From Bacillus vallismortis (GTDB lineage Bacteria > Bacillota > Bacilli > Bacillales > Bacillaceae): a stretch of 64,000 nucleotides of DNA. The stretch spans positions 3,110,501-3,174,500 of the forward strand of contig NZ_CP026362.1 of assembly GCF_004116955.1 (NCBI RefSeq), read 5' to 3'. The notes beneath the pieces were generated by a model, which saw only the letters and a program-made list of their open reading frames with translations, was not told the DNA's origin and did no database searches. The position numbers and the translations under genes were made by a program. Shown here piece after piece: positions 17,759 to 26,400 of this stretch. Positions within the stretch are counted from its first letter, which is position 1; each line of letters begins with the position of its first letter.

Positions 17759-18625
17759 ATGAGTGAATTGAAACAAAATAAACCGTATTCTTTTGATGCT
17801 GTTGTCCGGGGACTTCTATTGGTCGGCTTTGCTTTAATGATCTTTAAACTTTATCTGACAGGGCATATTTTGCATTTCATTTCTCCGCGGATGCTTTGGT
17901 TTGCGAAGTTTTTTATCGTCGCTGCATTTGCGCTTGGCATACTGTCATTGATCTGGAGAAAACAAGACAGTCAGCATACCTGCTGTGCATGTGCCGGCGG
18001 TCAAACACATTCTCCGTCTCACCCATGGCTGTACAGTTTTTTTCTGATTCCTATTGTTACCGGTTTCCTTTTCCCTGATCATGTGCTGACAAAGGAAGTG
18101 GCACAGAACAGAATCTTCTCAGCAAACAGTGCCAAAAGCCCGGAACAAAAGAAATCTAATACTCAGGCGGAATCCTCTCATGAAGCAGGAACGGCCGCAG
18201 TCCTGCCCAGCGGTTATGAAAAAGAACTTTCTCGGGAGCTGGAAGGGATGAATGTCATTCCGATTTCAGACAAGTATTATGTGCCCATTGTCAATCTAGT
18301 GCTGGAACATGCAGAAGCGTATGCAGGAAAAGAGATCGACATGAAAGGATTTGTCTATTTTGATGAACAGCTGGGTCGCTATATCGTTGGACGTTACGGC
18401 ATATCCTGCTGTATTGCAGATGCTGCGGTATACGGACTGCCGGCTTCTTTCTCAGAAAAACATGATATAAAGGAAGGCGAGTGGGTTCAGACCACCGGAA
18501 AACTGACTGTATTTAATAAGAACGGCGAACAGCTTCCGATCGTATCCGTCACACACATGCAAACAATTAGTACACCAAAAAACCCCTACGTATACGAGAT
18601 TATCGAGGATCTTACTCCGAAGTAA
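17759..18625 (+). CDS. DUF1980/TIGR03943-family protein (YcgQ-like)
   Basis: This 288-residue protein has two N-terminal hydrophobic segments, a Cys-rich cytoplasmic or loop sequence (CCACAGG, about residue 79), a further membrane segment, then a soluble domain ending with the family hallmark GRYGISCCIADAAVYGLP (about 218-235). The gene starts 3 bp after the permease gene, so the two are co-transcribed and probably form one complex in the membrane. The Cys pairs suggest a metal or redox role, which is inference. It ends 53 bp before sfp with no terminator, so some sfp transcription may come from this unit. Confidence 0.8.
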   Translation: MSELKQNKPYSFDAVVRGLLLVGFALMIFKLYLTGHILHFISPRMLWFAKFFIVAAFALGILSLIWRKQDSQHTCCACAGGQTHSPSHPWLYSFFLIPIVTGFLFPDHVLTKEVAQNRIFSANSAKSPEQKKSNTQAESSHEAGTAAVLPSGYEKELSRELEGMNVIPISDKYYVPIVNLVLEHAEAYAGKEIDMKGFVYFDEQLGRYIVGRYGISCCIADAAVYGLPASFSEKHDIKEGEWVQTTGKLTVFNKNGEQLPIVSVTHMQTISTPKNPYVYEIIEDLTPK

Positions 18626-18678
18626 AACAAAATATGATAGGATGGTTTTGACAATCTTTTGCAGACGGAGGATCTAGA

Positions 18679-19353
18679 ATGAAGATTTACGGAATGTATA
18701 TGGACCGCCCGCTTTCACAGGAGGAGACTGAACGGTTAATGTCTTTCATATCGCCTGAAAAACGGGAGAAATGCCGGAGATTTTATCATAAAGAAGATGC
18801 TCACCGCACCCTGCTGGGAGATGTGCTCGTTCGCTCTGTTATCAGCGGGCAATATAAGCTGGACAAAGCCGAGATCCGCTTCAGCGCGCAGGAATACGGG
18901 AAACCTTGCATCCCTGATCTTCCTGACGCCCATTTCAATATTTCTCACTCCGGCCGCTGGGTCATTTGCGCGTTTGATTCACAGCCTATCGGCATCGATA
19001 TTGAAAAACTGAAACCGATCAGCCTCGATATCGCCAAACGCTTCTTTTCAAAAACAGAGTACAACGACCTTATAGCCAAAAACGACGACGAGCAGACAGA
19101 CTATTTTTATCATCTATGGTCAATGAAAGAAAGCTTTATCAAGCAGGAAGGCAAAGGCTTATCGCTTCCGCTTGACTCCTTTTCGGTGCGCCTGCATCAG
19201 GACGGACAAGTAACCATTGAGCTTCCGGACAGCCATTCCCCCTGCTATATCAAAACATATGAAGTAGATCCGGGCTACAAAATGGCCGTATGCGCCGCGC
19301 ACCCTGATTTCCCCAAGGATATCACAATGGTCTCATACGATGCGCTTTTATAA
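18679..19353 (+). CDS. sfp: Sfp, 4'-phosphopantetheinyl transferase (full length)
   Basis: This 224-residue enzyme transfers the phosphopantetheine arm from CoA to the serine of peptidyl carrier domains, and so activates SrfAA, SrfAB and SrfAC. Sfp-type motifs are present: FNISHSGRWVICAFDSQPIG (about residues 87-106), the Mg-binding GIDIEKLKP (about 105-113) and WSMKESFIKQEGKGLSLPL (about 147-165). The ATG follows ACGGAGGATCT. The frame is intact. In 168 this gene is frameshifted and surfactin is not made, so this strain should be surfactin-competent. Its end overlaps convergent ycxD. Confidence 0.97.
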   Translation: MKIYGMYMDRPLSQEETERLMSFISPEKREKCRRFYHKEDAHRTLLGDVLVRSVISGQYKLDKAEIRFSAQEYGKPCIPDLPDAHFNISHSGRWVICAFDSQPIGIDIEKLKPISLDIAKRFFSKTEYNDLIAKNDDEQTDYFYHLWSMKESFIKQEGKGLSLPLDSFSVRLHQDGQVTIELPDSHSPCYIKTYEVDPGYKMAVCAAHPDFPKDITMVSYDALL

Positions 19354-20682
19354 ATGGCTCATCAGCAGCTTGACGCCGTGTTCAATATCTTCCGTTTTCA
19401 CATTGGAAATATTGATTTTTAATAGATTTTCTCTTGGATAATCTGATAAATAATGACGGTCTATCGCCTCAAGGAGAACCCCTTGTTTTTTCAGCTTTTG
19501 CATTACCCTTGAGGCCTGCAAATCCCGAGGGAGCACCAGATGGGTATGCATGCAGGGCGCCTGTCCGCTGGAGAACGCAAAGCGGCCGCTTCCTAGACTT
19601 CTATGTGTTTGAATGGCCTGATGAAGCCTCAGTGACCGTTCCTTATAGGATGAGCGGATTTTCTCCTTATGCCTGCCATACATGCCGCTTTTCAAATAGA
19701 TTTCCAACGCCGCTTGAGAAATCACAGAACTGTCGATATCGTTTAGCTTTTTGTACGTGTGAAACGTGTCAGCCAGCGCATCCGGCAAAACAGCGGCCCC
19801 CACGCGAAGGCCGGGAAACATCATTTTTGAGAAGCTTTTCAAATAAATGACATGCGAGGACAGATCATATGCGTACAGCGGATCTGCCTTTTTATTTTCC
19901 TCCAAATCACCGAGATAATCATCCTCAACGAGATAGACATCATACGTTTCCGCCAGTCTTACAAGTTCCTGTTTATCACGCTCTGACAAAGAGCAGCCTA
20001 GCGGGTTATGGAAGCGGGGCATTGTATAAAACCATTTGATCGATTCCGTCTGAAACAGCCGCTCAATCTCGTTCATATCAAGCCCCTCTTCCGTTCGTTT
20101 TACTCCGATGGCAGGAATCCCAAGCGTCTCAAGCTGTTCAATCATCAAATGATAGCCCGGCTGCTCAATGGCGATCTTCTCTTTCCCATTTGGAAACGGC
20201 ATGGCGCAAAGCAGGGATAACGCCTGCTGGACACCTGATGTAATGAAAATGTGCCGTTCGTCCGCAAATACCTGCTGATTGGCGAGCAGCTTTCGGAGAA
20301 CACGGATGAGCGACGGAAGCCCCTTTGGCGTCCCATAAATAAACAAATCGTTTTTGTATGTATCAATGGCTTTGTTGATGCAGTGCTGAAAATCAAGATA
20401 CGGAAATACGTCGGGATCTGGCGCAGATGTGGCAAAGTCGATGAGCCCCGGCTGTCCGCTTTTTGGTGTGCCCGTTTTTTTCACAATATAATAGCCGCTT
20501 TTCGGAACGGAGTAGATGAGATGGCGCTTTTCCAGCTCCCGCAGCGCGCGGATCACTGTGCTTTTGCTGACTTGATAGCGGATGGACAGCTGTCGGATGG
20601 ATGGAAGCCTGTCTCCTTCCTGATAGGCGCTGCTTTGTATCATCTCCTCTATCCTCGTCAATAGACTCATATATTTCTCCAT
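19348..20682 (-). CDS. ycxD: YcxD, MocR-type (GntR-aminotransferase fusion) regulator
   Basis: This 444-residue regulator has an N-terminal GntR winged helix (residues 1-75, with YQVSKSTVIRALRELEKRHL) fused to a fold-type-I aminotransferase domain (about 85-444). The PLP-binding lysine is in YLKSFSKMMFPGLRVG (about 285). MocR proteins usually act on a divergent neighbour; the divergent gene is the ycxC transporter. A GGGGGAGAAAG ribosome-binding site precedes the ATG. The ligand and targets are unknown. It converges with sfp with a 6-bp overlap and no terminator. Confidence 0.9.
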   Translation of the reverse strand: MEKYMSLLTRIEEMIQSSAYQEGDRLPSIRQLSIRYQVSKSTVIRALRELEKRHLIYSVPKSGYYIVKKTGTPKSGQPGLIDFATSAPDPDVFPYLDFQHCINKAIDTYKNDLFIYGTPKGLPSLIRVLRKLLANQQVFADERHIFITSGVQQALSLLCAMPFPNGKEKIAIEQPGYHLMIEQLETLGIPAIGVKRTEEGLDMNEIERLFQTESIKWFYTMPRFHNPLGCSLSERDKQELVRLAETYDVYLVEDDYLGDLEENKKADPLYAYDLSSHVIYLKSFSKMMFPGLRVGAAVLPDALADTFHTYKKLNDIDSSVISQAALEIYLKSGMYGRHKEKIRSSYKERSLRLHQAIQTHRSLGSGRFAFSSGQAPCMHTHLVLPRDLQASRVMQKLKKQGVLLEAIDRHYLSDYPRENLLKINISNVKTEDIEHGVKLLMSHL

Positions 20683-20699
20683 GCTTTCTCCCCCTGTTT

Positions 20700-20711
20700 T
20701 GTACCGGTACA
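20700..20711. promoter_or_regulatory. Palindrome in the ycxD-ycxC divergent region, candidate YcxD operator
   Basis: TGTACCGGTACA is a perfect 12-bp palindrome, and the half-site TTGTACC is repeated at 20729-20735, about 30 bases away. MocR regulators bind such repeated half-sites in the promoter of the divergent gene. Binding is inference. Confidence 0.5.
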
Positions 20712-20806
20712 GTTCATTGTTTTTCTCATTGTACCCTTCTGCTCACAGCCATACAATAAAAGGGAGCGACCAGCGCTGCAAATCAGGTAAAGGAGCACCT
20801 TCCATT

Positions 20807-21745
20807 ATGGGTAAACATCAGCAAGCCCCCGCTTATATGGCGGCTATCTTATATTCGTTCATTATCGGTTTATCGTTTCTATTCGTAAAAATCGCGCTGC
20901 AAACAGCAGAACCGTTTGATATTCTGGCGCACCGGTTCACCATTGCGTTTGCCGCTGCCACTGTACCGATCTTATTCGGCTGGGTAAAGCTATCAATTCG
21001 TGTAAAGGACGTCATTGCCATCTTGCCGCTCGCCCTGCTGTATCCGGCGTTGTTTTTCAGCTTTCAGGCATTCGGCCTTGTGTACTCGTCCTCCTCTGAA
21101 GCGGGAATTATTCAGGCTGCCATTCCGATTTTCACAATGGTCTTAGCCAGTTATCTATTAAAGGAACGCTCCACGTGGATGCAGAAGGGTTTCACGGTTT
21201 TATCCGTTGCCGGCGTCATGTTCATTTTTGTGATGAAAGGGGTCGAAGTGGAATCAGCCAGCTTAACAGGCTCTATGCTGATCCTTTTGTCCGCTTTGTC
21301 CTCCGCGATGTACAATACCGCCGCCAGAAAAATGACGCAGCGGTTCAAGCTGATTGAGCTCACTTACATCATGTCAGCGATCGGCTTTGCTGCCTTCAAC
21401 GCCATCGCCCTTGTTCGCCACAGCGCGGCGGGAACTGTCGGCACTTATTTTCAGCCATTCCGGGAGCCCGGCTTTGTTCTTGCCATTGTGTATCTGGGCG
21501 TGCTATCTTCACTCGTCACTTCGTTTTTGTCTAACTATACGCTGTCACGGATAGAAGCCTTTAAAATGAGCGCTTTTAATCATGTAGCCACCATCGTGAC
21601 GATGATTGCGGGAGTGGTGATTCTAAACGAAACACTCGCCTGGTATCATCTAGCCGGAGCTGTTTGTATTATGATTGGCGTGGTGGGGAGCAATATCAAT
21701 GTGCAGAAAAAGACATATCACCATAGGGTCCCTGCAAAAAAATGA
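20807..21745 (+). CDS. ycxC: YcxC, EamA/DMT-family transporter
   Basis: This 312-residue membrane protein has ten hydrophobic segments arranged as two EamA repeats of about 140 residues (FIIGLSFLFVKIAL in the first, SALSSAMYNTAARKMTQRF in the second). It is probably an exporter of metabolites or amino acids. I chose the ATG at 20807 because AAAGGAGCACC lies 7 bases upstream. It is divergent from the MocR regulator ycxD, which probably controls it. The substrate is unknown. Confidence 0.88.
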   Translation: MGKHQQAPAYMAAILYSFIIGLSFLFVKIALQTAEPFDILAHRFTIAFAAATVPILFGWVKLSIRVKDVIAILPLALLYPALFFSFQAFGLVYSSSSEAGIIQAAIPIFTMVLASYLLKERSTWMQKGFTVLSVAGVMFIFVMKGVEVESASLTGSMLILLSALSSAMYNTAARKMTQRFKLIELTYIMSAIGFAAFNAIALVRHSAAGTVGTYFQPFREPGFVLAIVYLGVLSSLVTSFLSNYTLSRIEAFKMSAFNHVATIVTMIAGVVILNETLAWYHLAGAVCIMIGVVGSNINVQKKTYHHRVPAKK

Positions 21746-21797
21746 GAAATTATGCTAGACTGATAGGAAAAACATGGTTCGAGGTGTAAGTGTACGT

Positions 21798-22355
21798 ATG
21801 ATTCAATATGCTAGTGAAAGCATCAATCTTCCAGGAGAAATTACGTTTAAAGATGTAAGAGAAATCTTTTTTTATCAAGTTGCAAAAATGTCATTCTTTT
21901 ACTTTCTGTTGTTTTGCGCCATTTTTGCTGCAGTTCATTTCATTAACGGACAGCCCCGTCTCGTTTATGGCAGCGAAGCGCTTAACTTATTTATGAATAG
22001 TATTTTCATTATCGTCATGTCTGTTCTGTTTACACTGCTGCTCCTCCTTCTTCTGTATGTAAAGTTTTTCAGAGCATACAAGAAGAACGAGCGGATTCAA
22101 TCCAAAAGAACGTATACCCTCAATCAAGAAGGAATCCGTATATGCTCTCAAAAGTATGACCTCATTTTTCATTGGAATGAAATCACGTCTGTTCTCGAAT
22201 ATAAGAATGTCTTCCGGATCAATACATCCAGCAGCCAATATATTGCGATACCAAAACATTTTTTTCATTCTAAAGAGGAAATGAATAGGTTCCGAGGCAT
22301 TATCCTTAAAAATAATGAGACAAAAAAAGTGAAATTTAAAAAGGATCAGCGCTGA
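21798..22355 (+). CDS. ycxB: YcxB, membrane protein of unknown function
   Basis: This 185-residue protein has two membrane segments (about residues 35-55 and 75-95) and a YcxB-like C-terminal domain (YTLNQEGIRICSQKYDLIFH, then WNEITSVLEYKNVFRI), a small family often called YcxB-like. I chose the ATG at 21798, giving MIQYASES, because GAGGTG lies 11 to 16 bases upstream; an ATG eight codons earlier has no such site. It follows ycxC by 52 bp on the same strand. The function is unknown. Confidence 0.82.
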   Translation: MIQYASESINLPGEITFKDVREIFFYQVAKMSFFYFLLFCAIFAAVHFINGQPRLVYGSEALNLFMNSIFIIVMSVLFTLLLLLLLYVKFFRAYKKNERIQSKRTYTLNQEGIRICSQKYDLIFHWNEITSVLEYKNVFRINTSSSQYIAIPKHFFHSKEEMNRFRGIILKNNETKKVKFKKDQR

Positions 22356-22371
22356 CAGTGCTGGTCCTTTT
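22339..22371 (+). terminator. Terminator of ycxB
   Basis: AAGGATCAGC pairs with GCTGGTCCTT, followed by TTT. It spans the ycxB stop codon and reaches the stop codon of the opposing small ORF, so it may work in both directions. Confidence 0.7.
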
Positions 22372-22564
22372 ATAATGATTGATGCGTTTCTTTTGCCTTC
22401 TGTTTATCTAAAAACGGCACCAGCTCGATTCCAGCCGATACACCTACAAACACGATGCACACAACAACAGAAAATGGAAAGGAATTTCTGAATGAGTTCA
22501 TTCCGATGGCGAATACAAATGGAAACAGCAATATAAACCATTTCATCTGAGGAGACGCGCGCAT
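22370..22564 (-). CDS. Small hydrophobic protein in the place of ycxA
   Basis: This 64-residue ORF has two hydrophobic segments (about residues 9-24 and 28-50) and a charged tail (DKQKAKETHQSL). It reads in the srfA direction just after srfAD and its terminator. Upstream of the ATG are only weak ribosome-binding sequences (AGG at 7 bases), so expression is doubtful. In 168 a roughly 400-residue MFS transporter gene, ycxA, lies between srfAD and ycxB; I see no similarity to an MFS protein here. I do not recognise the family. Confidence 0.4.
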   Translation of the reverse strand: MRASPQMKWFILLFPFVFAIGMNSFRNSFPFSVVVCIVFVGVSAGIELVPFLDKQKAKETHQSL

Positions 22565-22628
22565 GCTCCGACCTGCCTTTAATTGAGTATTTCGGCTATT
22601 ATATCATGTAAAAATGGTCATTCCACAT

Positions 22629-22660
22629 AAAAAAGCGGAACAGCCAGTGCTGTCCGCTTA
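22629..22660 (-). terminator. Terminator of the srfA operon
   Basis: On the minus strand AAGCGGACAGC pairs with GCTGTTCCGCTT and is followed by six T residues, directly after srfAD. Confidence 0.88.
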
Positions 22661-22663
22661 TGG

Positions 22664-23392
22664 TCACGATTGAATGATCGGATGCTGATTCAAGATCGCA
22701 AAAATCCGTTCTGCCACTTCTTCCGTATGTGACAGCAGAAACATGTGCCCGCCGTCAAATTCATGAAATGTGGCGTCTTTCGCCCATTTCTTCCAGCCTT
22801 CCGCATCCCGAATGCATTTTTCATCACCAAGTCCGTTAAAGACATGAACAGGCGATTGGATCGGGGCTAGATCGTGAAGCTCAAATTGTTCAAGAGCCCG
22901 GTAATCTGATCGGAAGGAAGGCAGGAAAAAGGACATGACTTCCTTGTTTTCAACAAGCTCAGCGGGCATCCCGCCTAATTTGATAATATGATCAAGAAAC
23001 TGATCATTCGGCAGATGGGACACTTTCTTCCGCTGAATATGCGGCGGCTGTATCGCAGAAATGATAACAGCCTGCGGAAAGATGCCTTCCCGCTCCAGCT
23101 TTTGCGCCAGCCTGAAGGTAATCATTCCGCCCATGCTGTGTCCAAACAGCACAAACGGCCGATCAGGGCGGAGGTTTAATTCTTGTTTGTACAAATCGGT
23201 CAGCTTTTCGAGATCCTCAACGGCTGACGTTTGATTCGTGCCGTGTCCCGGCGGCTCGGCAGCGAGCATCTCACACTCTCCTTGCAAATAAGCATGGAGA
23301 GGGCGAAACGATGCCGAGTAGCCGCCCGCAAACGGAAAACAGATGAGCTGCGTTTTTTCCGACGCATCAAATGATTTGAAGAGCTGGCTCAT
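22664..23392 (-). CDS. srfAD: SrfAD, surfactin type II thioesterase
   Basis: This 242-residue alpha/beta-hydrolase removes misprimed acyl groups from the carrier domains of the surfactin synthetase and also assists initiation. The nucleophile motif is FGHSMGGM (Ser at about residue 86), with a catalytic His in [11 protein letters not shown] (about 216) and an Asp near GLGDEKC (about 190). The N-terminal sequence [17 protein letters not shown] is typical of TEII proteins. It starts 28 bp after srfAC with a GGAGGAGA-type ribosome-binding site and ends the operon. Confidence 0.96.
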   Translation of the reverse strand: MSQLFKSFDASEKTQLICFPFAGGYSASFRPLHAYLQGECEMLAAEPPGHGTNQTSAVEDLEKLTDLYKQELNLRPDRPFVLFGHSMGGMITFRLAQKLEREGIFPQAVIISAIQPPHIQRKKVSHLPNDQFLDHIIKLGGMPAELVENKEVMSFFLPSFRSDYRALEQFELHDLAPIQSPVHVFNGLGDEKCIRDAEGWKKWAKDATFHEFDGGHMFLLSHTEEVAERIFAILNQHPIIQS

Positions 23393-23420
23393 TGGCCGTC
23401 TCCTCCTTTCATCTCTTCAT

Positions 23421-26400
23421 TTAAGAAACCGTTACGGTTTGTGTATTAAGAAATTCGAGCAAAATTCCGGCATTCCTGTCTAGCGCTTCCCCCTGCAGCA
23501 TGTCAGCGTGTGTTCCAAAGCCTCTTTTCACACGGTAAGCACCTGTTGTGGCCTCTTCCCACGATGCAAGCCATTCCGGCATGTCAAAATCAGCGCCAGA
23601 TGTCAGGACATCAATATCCGCTTTCACCTGGCCTGTGCTAATCAGGTTGACGTAGTATGAGTAGAAGGCGTGTGTTTTTTGCTTGAGGCCTTGTTTGACG
23701 GCTTCGCTGTTGAGCGCTTCATTATCCCGGTTGACATTCATCAACGCCTCGACATCACTCTCTACCGTGCGCCCGTCCAGATCACTGACACCCTGTTTTT
23801 TATAGGAATCCACCATGATGATCCGCTCCACAATGCGTCCTTGTCCCTCAAGCTTTTTGGCCGCTTCAAACGCCAGGCTGCATCCCGCTGAATACCCGAA
23901 CAGTGTCAAAGGCCCTTCCGGCTGAAGTTTCTGAATCAAATCGGCATAGCGGTCAAGCCGGTTTTCCTCCTCAATGAAATCAAAGGCGCACAGCTTGTAT
24001 GACGGCAGGCGGCTGGCAAGATTTTGGTACATGAGGCCATAGCCCAAGACCGGCGGGAATGCGAAAATGATCTGATCTTCCTGATCGGGATTCATGACCG
24101 TTACATCCTGCAATCCATCTGAGCCCCCGTTTTTCAAATACGCTGAAATGCCGGCGATCGTCGGCTCTTCAAACAAAAGCTTTACCGGCAGATCAATCGC
24201 GAGCTCTTTTTTGATGCGGGACGCGGCGGTCATTGCCTTTAAGGAGTGCCCGCCGAGCGCAAAGAAATCGTCATGAATGCCGATCTGCTGTCTGCCGAGA
24301 ACTTCAGACCAGATTTGCGCGATCGTTTCTTCCGTCTCGTCTCGGGGCCCGATCCATTCTTCCGTCAGTTGATCCTGATCCGGTTTTGGAAGGAGCCGTT
24401 TATTGACCTTTCCATTTGTTGTTAAAGGAAGTTCGTCCAAGAAAGTAAAGGTTTGCGGCACCATGTATGCAGGAAGCTGTTTTTTCAGGCGTGCCTTTAC
24501 GTCTTCAGCTGAAAGCTGCGTCCGGTTCACAAGATAGGCGTTAATGGACGCATCTCCAGACGCATGGCGTTCTGCCACAACGACCGCATCTTTCACACCC
24601 GGATATTCCTGCAGCTGCTTTTCGATTTCCTCAAGTTCAATCCGGTGCCCGCGTATTTTGACCTGGTCGTCAATCCGGCCGGCGTATTCAATTGTTCCGT
24701 CTGGCAGCCAACGTGCTAAATCCCCTGTGCGGTAAAGCGTTTCTCCCGGCTTGAACGGATTCGCGATAAACTTTTGCTTCGTCAAGTCATGGCGGTTTAG
24801 ATACCCTTTTGAAACGCCCATTCCGCTGATGCACAGTTCACCAACCGCTCCGAATGGCTGAAGCTCGTTTTGCTCATTGAGAATATAAACACTGGCATTG
24901 CTGATCGGCTTGCCGATTGGCAATGAGGTGGTGGAATCCGGTAGATCATGCACGACGTGAGCTGTCGCAAACACCGTTCCCTCAGTCGGCCCATAGCAGT
25001 TAATCAGCTTACCCGGCCCCATAATTCGCAGCGCTTTTCTGACGTGAGGCACAGATGCCCGTTCTCCGCCAAATAACACGCAGCGAAGCCCTTTCATCCA
25101 TTCTTCTCCCGCATCTGTGAGAAGATTAAATAGTGCGGTTGTCGCAAACATGACATTGACATTTTCTTGCTGAATCAAATTGGTGAGAGATTCTGTATCC
25201 AACAGCGTTTGTTCATCTGCGATGATCAGCCTTGCCGCATTTAATATGGAAGCGTAGAAATCAAAGGTAAAGGCGTCAAAGGCGTAATTCGAAACAGATA
25301 AGAACGTATCTGTTTCAGAAAATGCCATGTAGTCTACATGCTTGACCAATCCTTGAATATTGGCATGGGTGGTGATATTGCCCTTCGGCTTTCCGGTTGT
25401 GCCGGACGTGTACATGATATATGCCGGATCATCGGGTTCAATCGAGATTTCAAGGTCACTTGCCTGTTCTGCAAACCGTGTTTGATCATCAATGAAGAGC
25501 GTTGTCCCTGTATACGGCAGCTGAGCCGCTTTTCCCTTCATCTCTTGATGTGTCAGCAGACAGGCTGCCGCGCTGTCAGTCAGCATATACGACATTCGGT
25601 CTTCCGGCAGCTTTGGATCAACCGGCAGATAAGCCGCTCCCGCTTTTAATACGCCGAGAATGCCGATCACCAGCTCAAGCGAACGCTTCGTGTACAACGC
25701 TACAACGGAGCCTTTGCCCGCGCCTTGCTTTTGCAACCGGCGTGCAAGGCGGTTTGCTTCCTCATCTAATTCGCGATAGGAAAGCGTCTGGCCGGAATAC
25801 GTCAGCGCCGGTGCACCCGGATTAACGTTCACTGCTTCCTTGAACCACTCTGTCAGAGGCTTTGCTTCATGAGTTTGAGCCGGCGGGTTTAAGCCGGTAA
25901 GCAGAAGCTCTCTCTCCTTATCGTCAACGAGATTGATCGTGCTGACAGGTTGATCCGGCTTCTCGATAAGCTGCTGAATCGCTGTGAGAAGCTGAGATTT
26001 TAAGCGCAGAATAAACGCTTCATCAAACACATTCTCGTTATAGGCAAGCTTAATCAGCATCTCATCCCCCGGGGAAGCCATCAGGTTAAGATCATAATTC
26101 GACTTTTCAAAAACATGGACATCCTCCATCTCAAAGCCGTTTTCACTGTTTTCGTCATTCTTTGCATCCTGAAGCGGATAATTTTCAAAGACAATGATGT
26201 GGTCAATCAGTTTTGGCTGATCGGCCTCGGTTTGGATGTCATAGAGCGGCATATATTGATGCGGCTCAGACTGAAGTGATTGCTCCTGCAGCTGCTTGAG
26301 CAAACCGTTAAATGTGATATCCTCAGACAGTTTCACCCGTCTCGGGATAACGTTGATAAACAGCCCGACCATATGTTCAACGCCTTTGATTTCCGCGGGA

